Source: Meandrina meandrites
Taxonomy: Eukaryota > Cnidaria > Anthozoa > Scleractinia > Meandrinidae
Direction of reading: 5' to 3'
DNA length: 64,000 nt
Assembly: GCA_963693305.1 (NCBI GenBank)
Contig: OY855914.1
Coordinates: 7,645,001 to 7,709,000 of the forward strand
Each line of letters opens with the position of its first letter. Positions within the stretch are counted from its first letter, which is position 1. The notes beneath the pieces were generated by a model. That model had not been told where the DNA came from, ran no database searches, and worked only from the letters and a program-made list of their open reading frames with translations. The position numbers were made by a program, and so were the translations under genes. Shown here piece by piece: positions 1-11,864 of this stretch.

Positions 1-480
1 TGTCATCGCGTCGGAATGTGCTGTCTCAGCGGCTGAGAACTTATTCAAAATTTTGCGTATAATGTTTACTTGAAAGGTATTATTACTTGGCAAATGTCTG
101 GATATTTATTGTTTCTTTCAATTTTGTCATACAGAACAGATATATAAGAAGCTAAATCAATTGTAGATCGCTGAGTTGTTTTTTCCAGAATACCGCATGT
201 CTGGGACGGCGGGACATAATGCAGTGCTTCACTTCCAAACTGTCTGTCAAGACGTGAATATCGTAACACTAATCCATATCGCTGACCAAGTGATCTCAAC
301 TCAAATTTGCAACTGACCGAAAAACGTTACTCTTGGTTGGGTTAAAAGTATTCCTATCCAGAAAAGAAACAAAACTTCCGAGTCGATGACAAATAAACAA
401 CTCATTGGAAGAAGCCGACATTTGTGTACTCCACTGTGAAATTGTTTCCCGAAAGGATTCCTTGATCTTCAGTGTTTATT
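1..480. other. No gene recognised
   Basis: I see no exon, repeat family or RNA gene here. A 77-codon minus-strand open frame exists but has no recognisable domain. Confidence 0.5.
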
Positions 481-2125
481 AACCGCGCGGCCATGGGCCG
501 AGCGCGGTTCTTGTTTTACACGGGATTTTTTTTTTTTTTGTATTTTTTTTGTCGGTGACCAGACCCAAACCTCAGCTCGGCCAAATCATGATCGTGACTT
601 TTAATCACGCAACCTGTGATGTTTATTCACCAAAAGCTGTTAAAACATTAATGTACGGAAAATGTTATGGATATTGTTTTCTTTTTTGTGTAGAAAGCAT
701 ATTTTCTTTTGGTTTATCGAAGCGTTGGACCCGAAGCTAAGATTAAATACACTAAAAAAGGTATTACGTCAGCCTTGGAATGTGCCGATGTTGCAGGTTT
801 CACTTTCGTTACGTGACAAATAACATTGTGTTTCATTTGCATGTTTATGTCGGCAGAAGCGACGGTCATTAATTTAATTTGTTTCCTCTTCTGCGAGTAT
901 TTCTTGTGGGTTTAGGCAATCGAAGTGAATTCTTTGGCTATTTCCTTAAAGTGAGTTCAAATATTTGAAAGGAAATAAAATATTTGCTTAAGGACGGTGC
1001 CTTCACATCTTCTGTGCATCACGCAAGCCATCGATCGCACTAGACGCGCGCGCTAAGGGAATTTGCTCGCTCAAAATGACGAACTCAAATTCGCGACCAA
1101 GCACGCGACTAAAATGCAAGAAAATTTCGGTTGCAACGAAATCCAGTAAATGGATGTACTAAACCAGGAACAGCGAAAGAGTAACATATCAGTAAGCCCT
1201 AAACGCTTATCGATAAAAATGGCTCACAATTAACTGTCTGAAACACATCGCTTATCGCTCAAACGTAATCAGCAAACTGCTAACTACATATGGCGTGGTG
1301 CACGCGTGAAAAATTGCGCGAGAAGAAAATATTTAACTCGCTAGGGAGGGGATAGGAAAAGTGTAACTGACCTCAAAACCGATTCATACAAGTCGTATAA
1401 CTTTTAAAAACGCGTGGTGACCCATACTTTTTATTTTATAAAATGGAAGTGGTAAGTCTATAGAACACATGATTAATTTTTCGTTCAGTGCAAAAATTGT
1501 TTAGGCTGTTTTTCTGGCCTTGCAAGAGAGAGCTGTTAGAGTCAAAAATGGCTCAAGTGCAATCGTTTTGTCAATAAAAACGTGGTTCACGCAGTTTCAA
1601 AGATAGTATTTGTTAGTTATTTTTAAGATCGTTATATTTAGTGTTGATTTTGTTCATGAAAAACTAAATTCAAAGCTAATTTGTAAGGAAATTTTATTTC
1701 CTTTTACTTTCTTTGGAAATGCCACATCAGCACTTTTTTCAAGATTTCAAACCTAATTATCTCGAAAATTTGCGTGGCTACCCCTAATTTTCTTTTTGGA
1801 TTTTAGTAGCCCTTGGTAACATCTACTTCCCTTGCATAGTCATCGGCCGGGCAGAAATACCTCGCTATTAGTAGGCACCGTCCTTAAGTAAACAATTGAG
1901 CGTGCCCGAACGTGCAGGGGTTACGTCATTAGAAGGGAAAAACCCCCAAGCTAAAGATATCCGTGGACAACGTAACCCTCGGATTGTGTGACTAACGTGA
2001 CTACTTTGCTAGTCCTTTACTCATTATGCAAACAGATTAAATTTAACTGTGACTTTTGAGAAAGAAAGCTGTTAATTAGACAAAAATATAAGCGCGGTTT
2101 TAAGTTGCTATAGCAGCTTCTTGTT
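481..2125 (+). mobile_element. Palindrome-ended non-autonomous element, copy I (interrupted)
   Basis: The left end is a GC-rich palindrome (AACCGCGCGGCCATGG and its arm GAGCGCGGTT). The right end is GCGCGGTTTTAAGTTGCTATAGC followed by a short TTCTTG tail. The same two ends and the same interior occur at 38441-39472 and, inverted, at 13383-14062 and 14063-14860. No coding capacity is visible. A TTAA element (992-1883) is nested inside: the interior reads straight through that point in the 38.4-kb and 13-14-kb copies. Subterminal palindromes without obvious terminal inverted repeats and the tandem copies at 13-14 kb would fit a Helitron-like element, but the canonical CTRR end is absent, so the class is open. 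Confidence 0.7.
992..1883 (-). mobile_element. TTAA-flanked MITE, copy 1
   Basis: The 892-bp element begins GGACGGTGCC and ends GGCACCGTCC, flanked on both sides by TTAA (988-991 and 1884-1887). Empty sites in sister copies of the host element show a single TTAA, so this is a true insertion with TTAA target duplication, as in the Kolobok and piggyBac superfamilies. A second copy in opposite orientation lies at 5303-6207. There is no transposase. Confidence 0.85.
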
Positions 2126-2299
2126 CAATAAGGAAAAAGTGTTTCCAAAGTTAAGAAGCAATCTTTTGATGTGTTTCTTTTCATGACTGCATGTTTAAAT
2201 GTTACCACAAAAAAAATCGCGGGACATGCTGTCACGCTTGTTATTGATAGCTGTATCTTGGCGTGGATCAGTGAATTTACACACAACCAAACAAGTCAA

Positions 2300-2590
2300 C
2301 CATTCGAACGGCTCGCTTACCCGTTCGAAATTTTTCATCAGCCGTTAGAACAGCTTGCTTAGCAGTTCGAAAGTTTCATCAGCCGTTCGAACGGCTTGCT
2401 TACCCGTTCGAAAGTTTTCAGCAGCCGTTCGAACGGCTTGGGAACCTGTTCAAAATTTTCCATCATTCCTTTGAATGGCTTGGCTACCTGTTTGAAATTT
2501 TTAATCAGCCGTTCGAACGGTTTGGTTAACCGTTTCAAACGGCTTGCTCAACCGTTTGTAACCTGTTCATTTCACCCGTTTAACGGAAAG
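2300..2590. repeat. 42-bp minisatellite, about 6-7 units
   Basis: Units of about 42 bp each carry the palindrome GTTCGAAC-GG, then CTTGCTTACC, a second GTTCGAA and TTTTCATCA. The first four units are regular; the last two or three are degenerate. No coding function is supported. Confidence 0.8.
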
Positions 2591-2744
2591 CCATTAGTGT
2601 ACGTTTTCCCATGAAATGTCACATTTATCATAATCAAAGATCTCTTCGAGATTCGACTATTTTCCATGGAGTATGCGTTGGGGAAATGTTAGTATTGAAA
2701 GTGATTTGCGATGCATTAAAACCCATTGACTCACAGTCCAGAGG

Positions 2745-3257
2745 CGGGGGGGGGGGTACTCCCCTAAATTTCGGATAGGGGGGTGCCGCGAACGTTCTCA
2801 AACCCTGACCCTAACTAAGGATAAAGAAAACGAAAATTAAAACCTTTTCTAAAGCCCAAACCTGAAAATATTGACACCCTATTCAAAGGGAGGAGAAGCA
2901 TTGCGTTTTGACTCAAATAATGGCTAACCGCGCACAGCAAAGCTCAAATCTTTCAAAATCGCTTTGTTAATACTTACTGGCGTGGGCGTTTATTTTACCT
3001 GATAGAATTAAGGTACCCTGTCTGAGGATCACACCGGGGACACAATGCCAAAAGGAACAAAAGTGATACCCTATTTCCCGCCCTATTTAAGGACCGAGAA
3101 CCTCAAAAAACATACCCTATCCCGCGGCACATACCTATATAGCCCATATATCATTCCTATCATTCTTGACTTGTAACTGATGTTTTTACCGTGTTTAAAT
3201 AAAGTATATGATGATGATGATGATGATTTATATGGGAGTACCCCCCCCCGGGGGGGG
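2745..3257. mobile_element. MITE-like element with G/C-tract inverted ends
   Basis: The left end is a run of G followed by GTACTCCC. The right end is GGGAGTACC followed by a run of C and G, forming terminal inverted repeats around about 500 bp of non-coding sequence. A short ATG/GAT trinucleotide microsatellite lies near 3207-3228. No target duplication could be fixed because the homopolymers hide the border. Confidence 0.6.
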
Positions 3258-3402
3258 CTAATTAGCGCACACCCAACCCCCCAAAAACGAGTGGAAAAAA
3301 TATATCATATGCGTACTAAATTCACACAAATAATTCCTTTCTGAAGTAAACTTTTATTACAACTAGACACGCTGAAAGACCAATTCAGGATTTAAAATGT
3401 TA

Positions 3403-5002
3403 CAGTGCGACTACTATTACCGGGGTCACCCAGACAAAGTTAACCAATCACAGAGCAGAACGGAAACAATAGATTTCAACATTTTTAACTTCAGCCAATA
3501 AAATGCCGAGTACAAAACAATGAAATTTCAACTTGTTCGTTTGCCACGAAAACAGATCGATACAAATTTTGGCTGTAAGGGACTGAGTTTTCAATTAATT
3601 TCGATTGTATCCCTTTTGAACTTGAGAAGTTGTGACAGCAACATTTTGAAGGTAAATATCAGCGATGTTATGAAAGAGAAGTTCGAAACAGGGAAAGCAA
3701 CGACCGTACCGTTTGTCTCAACTGTTGCGTGGCGGAGCTCGCTCGTGACAATTTCAAGTTTTCTCTACGGCGTCAACTGGAGTTTTCACCATCATAGTAC
3801 TATTTGGAAAATAAATACACGTGATGCTATTGAAGGAAGACTTTCTGAGCTGCCTAACGTACCAGTGAAAGCGACGATCATAGTTTAGGCAAAGTGCGTG
3901 GCGTATTTGTAAACAACCGCGAAAACTTGTTCGCCAGCTTGATAAATTTAGTTTTCTGCACTGTACGTCGGATAATTGAGTTCCACCGAAAGCGTATCGG
4001 CCGTTTACATCCAAAGTTTCGGCAATTCAGGGAGTTTGAATAAACACGCAAAACAAAAACGCTCATTACAAGCATCTGAGTAGAATATTTGCGGGCATGG
4101 GTTTATTTCGTTTCGGAACGTTTTATTCTTCAACATGCATTTCAACAACATGAACAGCCAACAACAACAACTTTGTTTGCGATCGAAATATGAAGTTACA
4201 ATACAATATTTCGGAAAGAAAAGTTTATAGAGCAATTTCACTTGTATGCGTATATGCTAGTCAGTGTTGAAAACAATACCGATTTTCCTGTTCGAAATTC
4301 GTCCTGTGTCCTGCATTGTCACATTTGCAAGAAAATAGTGAAACGGCCGGCGGTTAAGTTTTGTTTTAGAGAATCAAATTCCGCCACACAATTTGCCAAA
4401 CAAAAAGCCGTCGCGTTCACTGCTTTCACAGAGATTGACATCGATTCTTCCAAATTAAACTTGCATGACAAATGACATTCATTTATACAGCATGTCAAAC
4501 TACTCAAATTCTTAATTCTAAGCGTCAACGCTAGCTTATGCTATATTCAGCATAAACTGCAAAGCTTCACGGACTTCACGAGTGACAAATTGAAAATCAG
4601 TATTGTTATTTACTCAAACACAAAAAGTTGGAATCGTAGCTTTCACTGGTAGGTTATGCCGTGAAGAAGATCTTTCCTCGCTAGTATTACTTGTATTTAT
4701 TTTCGAAATGGTACTACCAAAACTCCAGTTGATGGCGTATAGAGAACTTGAAATTGTCACGAGCGAATACGGTCGTTGCTTTCCCAGTTTCGCACTTCTC
4801 TTTCATAAACATCGCTCATATTTACCTACAAAATGTTGCTGTCACAACTAGTCGAGTTCAAAAGGGATACAAGTTGAAATTTCATTGTTCTGTACTCGGC
4901 ATTTCATTGGCTGAAGTTAAAAATGTTGAAATCTATTGTTTCCGTTCTGCTTTGTGATTGGTTAACTTTGTCTGGGTGACCCCGGTAATAGTAGCCGCAC
5001 TG
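3403..5002. mobile_element. TA-flanked element with very long inverted repeats
   Basis: The ends are CAGTGCGACTACTATTACC and its complement, each next to TA. The inverted arms extend roughly 400-490 bp (about 3403-3888 and 4620-5002) with scattered mismatches and small indels; the left arm also has two extra short blocks. The central 700 bp has no recognisable transposase. TA duplication and CAGT-type ends fit the Tc1/mariner group. Open frames within the arms mirror one another and are not treated as genes. Confidence 0.75.
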
Positions 5003-5302
5003 TAATTATCAACCTTGATAAATTGATCCCAAACCAAACTTGAAGACGGTGAAAATAATTTTGTCACCTTCGCGCGTCATTTTAACAACTCGCAAAAACA
5101 CGAACTCTTTCTACAAGGTATAAAACTAGTTCAAAACACTCTGGTGAAAGGTCGGTTTTCATTCTGTACAACTGTCACTGACATTTATTTAACCACCAGT
5201 GGTATTATCTTGGTACAGAAAAGCGGTAATTGGGGTTAATAATTTGCGAATCATGGTGCCGTGAGATAGCGGAAAACTACTGAATTCCTTCCACATAATT
5301 AA

Positions 5303-5382
5303 GGACGGTGCCTACTAATAGCGAGGTATTTTTGCCCGGCCGATGACTATGCAAGGGAAGTAGATGTTACCAAGGGCTATTA

Positions 5383-5415
<33 letters not shown>

Positions 5416-6207
5416 AATTTTCGAGATAATTAGGTTTGAAATCTGGAAAAAAGTGCTGACGTGGCATTTTCAAAAAAAAGTAAAAGTAAATAAAATTCCT
5501 TACAAATTACCTTTGAATTTGGTTTTTCATGAACAAAATCAACACTAAATATAATGATCTTAAAAATAACTAACAAATACTATCTTTGAAACTGTGTGAT
5601 CCACGTTTTTATTAACAAAACGATTGCACTTGAGCCATTTTTGACTCTAACAGCTCTCTCTTGCAAGGCCAGAAAAACAGCCTAAACAATTTTTGCACTG
5701 AACGAAAAATTAATCATGTGTACTATAGACTTGCCACTTCCATTTTATAAAATAAAAAGTATGGGTCACCACGCGTTTTTAAAAGTTATACGAGTTGTAT
5801 GGAATCGGTTTTGAGGTCAGTTACACTTTTCCTTTCCCCTCCCTAGCGAGTTAAATATTTGCCTCTCGCGCAATTTTCACGCGTGCACTACGCCATATGC
5901 AGTTAGCAGTTTGTTGATTACGTTTGAGCGATTAGCGATTTGTTTCAGACTGTTAAATGTGAGCCATTTTTATCAATAAGCGTTTAGGGCTTACTGATAT
6001 GTTACTCTTTCGCTGTTCCTGGTTTAGTACGTCCATTAACTGATTTCGCTGCAACCGAAATTTTCTTGCATTTTAGTCGCGCGCTTGGTCGCGAGGTTGA
6101 ATTCGTCATTTTGAGCGTGCAAACTCCCTTAGCGCGCGCGTCTAGTGCGATCGATGCCTTGCGTGATGCGCAGAAGATGTGCGCAGTAACAAAAGTAGGC
6201 ACCGTCC
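5303..6207 (+). mobile_element. TTAA-flanked MITE, copy 2
   Basis: This is a full 905-bp copy of the element at 992-1883, in opposite orientation, with GGACGGTGCC ends and TTAA at 5299-5302 and 6208-6211. Short open frames at the 3' end run through the repeat and are not genes. Confidence 0.85.
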
Positions 6208-6211
6208 TTAA

Positions 6212-7255
6212 CACTCACATTGCTTTTCATGCTTTCCATCACTATGACTAATAGCAAAAAAATACTTGTTGAGACTTTGTTTGCATTTTCTGAAGTACAG
6301 TTGTAAATCTTTGCATGTAAAAGGTCGTAAACTGAGCACAATTATTAAATAAACAACAACGCGATGGTAAGTCGGCCGCAAGAGATGTCACCATGTGCTT
6401 TTCAAATCAATACGCTTCAGAAGCCTAAAATTCCAAACGTAAACTGGGCAAATGAAAGAAACTTGAAGGAAGTTTTGTTTTAGATTAATTCTCATTTCAA
6501 GGTGTAGCTACTAAATATGTATCAAAGCTTCAAAATTCTGCATATTTTTGAAGCCATGAGATCCTGCATTATTCACGCTAAAGCGTAAGTTTAATTTTAG
6601 CCCAACGGCTTTTTGCAGTCAATTTTTCACTAAGTGGCTTTACCGATCCTTCTAAAAATTCCATTTAAGTTCGAAGCAATATTGTACATTACCATTTTCC
6701 TGTCTGGTCTTGAGAAGCTGCATTAAGTCGTGATCAAGTCAGTGAATTGTGGTCAAAACAAAAGATTGCGTGACGAGCTAGAAATACTTCTTTCAATGAA
6801 GACGACAAACAATAGACTTGTAACAATAGAAAATAGAATCGGCCAATATCCTCTGACAATGAAGATTCGCAGCAGCTTTTAAGCATGTAAAACTAAGCGA
6901 TTCAATCGATAAATAGCACAGATCTTTGAAAAATACCTACCTGCAGTTTGCAAAAGGCTAGACAGGCTAAATGACGAGCGACGCGTGAAAATAACACTTC
7001 CGCTCGAAAACTGCTGACGCATTCCTATCCAGTGACGTTTTTATCACCCACAGCGAAAAGTATTCCCTTGACAAATTAAAACAGTCCCTTGAGAGTATAC
7101 AAAAATGTGTGTCAGAGAGTGCCACTATGATCCCAATTCTTACATTTTTGCTTGGTAACCAAGCAAAATAGTCGAAAAATGCAGTCTGTAATTTGTAAAA
7201 TTGTTGAATCTATTTTGGAAAGATCACTGAATCATAAAACTTCATACAAAAACTT
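6212..7255. other. Unassigned intergenic DNA
   Basis: I see no exon-like frame, recognisable repeat end or RNA gene in this kilobase. Confidence 0.5.
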
Positions 7256-7462
7256 CACTGTGATAATTGATAATAATAGATGACAATCAATAGCAATTGA
7301 TGACAATCAATAACAATCAATAATAATCAATGCCAATCGATAAGGTCACAAAAATCTTCGTCATTGATTGGTCATCAATTATCAATATCAATCGATTAAT
7401 TGACATCAATTGCCATTGATTGATATCGATTTAAATCGATCATTGATTTCATTGATTGGTAA
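7256..7462. repeat. ATCAAT/ATTGAT-rich palindromic low-complexity cluster
   Basis: The left half is built of irregular ATCAAT and ACAATCAATA words and the right half of ATTGATT and ATCGAT words, so the block can fold on itself. It is likely the core of a degenerate foldback repeat. No coding content. Confidence 0.6.
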
Positions 7463-8199
7463 CGCCAGGAGAGTATTACAGGCATATTATCCAGAGAAGC
7501 AGACTTTTAATCAGCGGCTGAACATCGTGTAAACAGTGGAAATTGTTTGAATTGTATGATGAAGATAAACATCCTAAACATAGAAGCGTGAATATTGTCA
7601 TGCAATTCAAAGTAATTCATTTTACACACTGACAATATTGCTTACAAATTGTCAGCATTTTGGTCCACAGAGTGGGTTGAATATGGATCAAAATTGGTTA
7701 TCGATTCTTTGAATGTGCCATAAGCTTGTTTTGTTATTCGTAGACATTTTACGCTTTTGATGAGGAAATCATTGTAAGCTCATTAGGAATGTAATAATTT
7801 GTGTGTAACTACCATGAATTAAAAGTTCACACATTCTGCCTGAATTTTTGAGGTAATTTCTGGTAACTTATCAATCCTAATAATATTCAAACGTAATCAT
7901 AAATCAACTGATGATCATCGCTAGTTTAGATGTGAATGCAACAGATAGAGCGGTGTCACGCAACAGAGAAATTCCGGCGTACAGTATTAGAAAATGTCAC
8001 AACGTACTTGGCACAGTATAAAAAATCGCTTAATTGTGTAGTCCATGGACTTCCAATAATTATAAAGGCATCAAATGTACTCTACTAATCTTAGATTATT
8101 GCTGTAAATAAAATTATATAAAGGTGGGGCAGCTGTAGCGAGAACTATTACTAGTATAATTATGGTAAATAAACTTTTATTGACATACTGTACCTAGTT
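7463..8199. other. Unassigned, probably intron of the LRR gene
   Basis: There is no recognisable exon. By comparison with the duplicated segment at 43.8-50.3 kb this lies 3' of the LRR exon on the minus strand, so it is probably intron sequence of the gene that starts at 9832. Confidence 0.4.
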
Positions 8200-9085
8200 C
8201 ACTGTAAGTAGCGTATTGTTATCAATGTAATGTTATTCTATTGTAAGGTACTGTATGTAGTTTATTGTAAGTAACATGTTGTAAATAAAATTTTTCAAAA
8301 TTAAAATTTTATAATTACATTTAATGACAAATAACTTTTAGACCATGTAAAACATGTACAGGATGTCAACTCCCACTACAACACTAAACACACAGTCCTT
8401 CATGATCAGTGTCCATAGTATGTATTTTATCAAAGTTGGAGTTATTTTCAGAAACTCAATTTTATTCACAGGGACTTTAACACCTGTCCAGTAACTGACA
8501 GTATATATTTACAAGAAACATATATTTTTTATCACTGGAATGTTTAATTACAACTTGGGTAAAAATTGCCCTTATGGTTGATGTGCTGAATCCCCAATCC
8601 AGAAGTTCATTTTGGAAATTTTTGGAAAAATATTTTAAATAAGACAATAATTAACTGTAAAGTTCTTTGAAGCTTTTTTTATTTTTTCCCAATAGTCATT
8701 TGAATGCTTTAAATTTGTAGAATTTGAAATGTTGTTTCAGTTCAGTTCAGTTTATTTTCTTGGCAGCAAGTTTTAACTTAAAAGACTGTGCAAGAAGAAA
8801 GCTTGAACTCTGGAACTTTATAGAGCAGAGAAAGACTTCTTTTCTCTTGAATTTTCAACTTGACTTTGAAGCTTTTGTCAGGCATGAAAAGATAAATATA
8901 TTAGCTTCACTTACGATTGAAGTTTTTACATTCCTTGAGATTTGTCAAAATGTTTTACAACTACACATCCATGAAGATGCCTAAAAAAGGTAAATTAATT
9001 TTTCTAAAAGTAATATTGCCTAAATAAACTGCTTCCATTTATTCTTCTTAGGCTATAAGACAAGCTAATGATCAGGACTATTCAG
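8200..9085. repeat. Duplicated intron segment, copy A
   Basis: This segment reappears at 43.83-44.54 kb and 49.52-50.34 kb, where it has been split by a pogo/mariner-like insert and a LINE. Matching landmarks include ACACAGTCCTTCATGATCAG and the motif TTGGCAGCAAGTTTT. Here it follows the LRR exon; in the other copy it precedes the Roc exon. That places both in homologous introns of paralogous genes. Copy A lacks the insertions and so shows the ancestral order. Confidence 0.8.
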
Positions 9086-9189
9086 TGTACCACTGGCAAT
9101 TAACACTTAATCATGTTAAAATTTTACTTCGGTGCACAATTAAATACAACATGAATACAAATAATGAACATTTAATTTCTTATCTTTAC

Positions 9190-9832
9190 CTGCTACACCT
9201 CTGGAGAACATCATCCTATTCTGTATTTTCACAACTCTTCTCATTCCTTCAAATGTTAAAGGATTACCATCCACATACAGCCATTCCAGCTCCTTCAGTT
9301 CACCAATATCAGCAGGCAAACACTCCAGCTGGTTATCTCTCAAGACCAGCCTCCAGAGTTTCTTCAAATGTGACAAGTGTGTTGGTAAAACTGACAGCTT
9401 GTTGTTTCTCACATCCAGCTCTACCAGCTCCTCCAGTTCAACAATATTATCAGGCAAATACTCTAACTTGTTATCACTCAAGTACAGCCACCTGAGTTTC
9501 TTCAGATGTGAGAATCGTGTTGGTAAAACTGACAGCTTGTTGTTACTCACATTCAGCAAGGTCAGGTTAATCAGTTCACCAACAGTTTCAGGTAGTTCAC
9601 TCAGCTGGTTGTTGTTTAATCTCAGCACTTCGAGATTTTTCAGCTTGTTAATACTTGTTGGTAATTCTGTCAAGTTATTATATGACAAGTCAAGTTTCTC
9701 CACATCAGTCAGGTCAGTAACAGCTTCAGGAACTTTTGACAACATTCTTCTACTCAGATCCAAAACTCTTTGCCCTTCATCGTTGGTTTCAATGAACTTC
9801 CTGAGCTCCTCTTCTGAAATATTCTCCATCAT
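9190..9832 (-). CDS. Leucine-rich-repeat first coding exon of an LRR-Roco-type gene (partial)
   Basis: This exon encodes 214 residues starting at tandem ATG codons (start at 9832; the upstream TTG is not needed). About 20 residues of a non-repeat cap are followed by about eight LRRs of about 23 residues with the pattern LxxLxLxxNxLxxLP, as in intracellular LRR proteins of the SHOC2/LRR-Roco type. The reading ends at a GTAAAG donor (9189) in phase 1. A TTTCAG acceptor near 9890 suggests a 5'UTR exon boundary. The rest of the gene should lie to the left, but no Roc exon is visible between 1 and 9085. The phase and the homologous following intron match the Roc exon at 43649, so I infer a paralogue of the Roco gene. 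The LRRs are certain; the gene assignment is inferred. Confidence 0.8.
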
Positions 9833-11129
9833 CAACAGTGTAAGGCAACTGTAAAATACGCTGACTTTGTATAACTTAATTCTGTTGAAGTACCTGAAAC
9901 CAGAAATAATGTAAACTTATGTTTTAATATCAAAACTTACAAAATTGGTTCACGATTCGCTGAAAGCTACTGGCAAGCTCCTTCAAATAAAGGAGAAGTC
10001 TAGTGAACATTCGCAGAAAAACCTGGACAATTACTGTTATTAGTTCAAACAATATGAATGAAAGGAAGGTGTATTAATATTCATCTATTCTGTAACAAGA
10101 TTTAAAATACGGTAAATAACATTTAAAACGCATTTATAATGCAAATGCTGACTCAACCTGATCAACGGGGGCGCTACGGATCGATCGATCTGCGTGCACG
10201 GAAAGATATCTCTAGATCTCACAGCTTCAAATTAAACAAGCTGCGTTAACTCATGATCGAAAGTTTCACTTGTGTTTTATGCTTGTTTACTTTTTATCTT
10301 ATAAATAAGGTGACGGACTAAAAGTTCTAAGTCAGGAAGCCGTACTACATGTAAATTAAAATAGCGTTGCTCTCGAGCTCACTGCAGGAATTCAGCTTTA
10401 ATTGCTCATTTGACTGGCCTTAAGTTTAATATTGAGCGATTTGAGAATAGTTCACATCATTAAACGTCTGTACATCAAACAATTTCTTACCTTAACACTT
10501 CGAATACAGGGAAGAAAAGAAAACTGTTGTATAGACTGTATAGAAGTGAACGAGACTCTGAAGACGAACGACTCCCTTCTCAAGTTACGAATGGAATGTT
10601 TGGGGTCCGGGGTGGGGAGGGGGTTGCTAAACGTTCTCTCTTGGCTCACCCTCAGCAAAATAATTAGACGTTCTTGGATTTTTTTTTGACCTTTTGATAA
10701 CTGGGAGGCTAACCCTCCCACCTCCCCCTCCCGAAAAATAAATAAATAAGTAACATAAAATTAGGGTAATTTTGCAGCAAGAAACAAAAGGCACCAAAGA
10801 AAGAGGGCGTTTGCTGGTCGGTACCTTCCCCTCCCCACCCCCACCACCTCCACTCCCTGTAATCTGCATGAGAACAAGGAAGTGGATTCACGAGGGGAGT
10901 TTTGGACAAACATGGCGAGCTGCGAGGGTGAACCGAGGATGACGATCCCGTTTTACTGGACACCAAAACATTCAACGAGGGAGTAGTGGTTGAGCGGCTT
11001 ATTTGCGGTGTAAAACGCACCAGTGACGTCATGGATAGTATCTTGAGTAACAGCTTGTCTTATAGGTGTCTCATACGCTCACTGCTGTCTCTGGCTTTAA
11101 AGGGACTTTGGATCTTTAGGCCTCTGGGT
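9833..11129. other. Upstream flank of the LRR gene; polypurine/polypyrimidine tracts
   Basis: No coding exon is supported. Between about 10580 and 10870 are several short G-rich and C-rich tracts (for example GGGGTGGGGAGGGGG and TCCCCTCCCCACCCCC). The rest is unassigned and should contain the promoter of the LRR gene, but I cannot place a start site. Confidence 0.4.
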
Positions 11130-11705
11130 CGGGGGTACACCTGAAGCCTTGTTTTTCCATCGCTAAACTTGGTTTAATGCCAATATCTCGTCCGCGTTTC
11201 AAGTAATCCAGAAACTCTATGAAACTATATGATAAACTCTATAATAAAGTATTTCATTCATTCATTCATTCATTCATTCATTCATTCATTCATTCATTCA
11301 TTCATTCATTCATTCATTCATTCATTCATTCATTCATTCATTCATTCATTTCTATGCTCATTTCACACAAAAAAGCTATGTTTAGCGGGGTTTTGTAAAT
11401 TTTGGGGCGATTTTTGGAGATGTTTGGGAAGAGAAAGTTTTTCTCAAAGGTTAAGTAAAATTTGGAGAAATAAGAAATATTGAAGATTTAATGTGATGTT
11501 AAAATTAGAATTTGAAGTTAAAAATTAGTAGATGGACACCCAAACAGTCCCCCGACAACCTGGGGTGCTCTTGCGTGGGGGTCAACTGTCTGTTGGTGTT
11601 TCAAAAATAATTTTCTTTCTTCTATCCTTTCCTTAAACCTCTTAAAATTTCACTCAAAATCAGGTGTACCCCCATCTTGAACAAGAACACGACATCGTGA
11701 GCCAG
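11130..11705 (+). repeat. Inverted copy of the interior of the foldback element at 48.4-49.4 kb
   Basis: The sequence from about 11145 to 11680 matches, on the opposite strand, about 48700-49080 (shared words: AAACTTGGTTTAATG, AAGTAATCCAGAAACTCTAT, GGGTGTCCATCTACT). It is not a host gene. The tetranucleotide array at 11255-11350 interrupts it. Confidence 0.65.
11255..11350. repeat. (TTCA)n microsatellite, about 24 units
   Basis: An uninterrupted tetranucleotide array follows AATAAAGTATTTCATT. An AATAAA-like sequence followed by a tetranucleotide tail resembles a very short LINE 3' end that expanded. The (SFIH)n reading through it is an artefact. Confidence 0.9.
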
Positions 11706-11864
11706 CGAGGGGGTCTGGGGCATGCTCCTAGGGAAAATTAGGATTTTCATTACTCTCAGATACCGAGAAATGGATTTGAAATTAACAAACGACGTGTTAA
11801 GATACAAGCATTCAGCGATTAAAACGAAATGTTTTTACATTGCAAGAATACTATACATTTAGAA

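Noticed and set aside
3520..4957. Several 60-120-codon frames on both strands
   Set aside because: They lie within the inverted arms of a transposon and mirror one another.
9085..9854. Plus-strand frames opposite the LRR exon
   Set aside because: They are antisense shadows of the LRR coding exon; the Ser/Leu/Pro bias mirrors the LRR codons.
10627..11032. Pro/Gly-rich minus-strand frames
   Set aside because: Composition comes from G- and C-rich tracts; no domain or splice support.
11229..11483. Open frame with (SFIH)n repeats
   Set aside because: It is the translation of a TTCA microsatellite.
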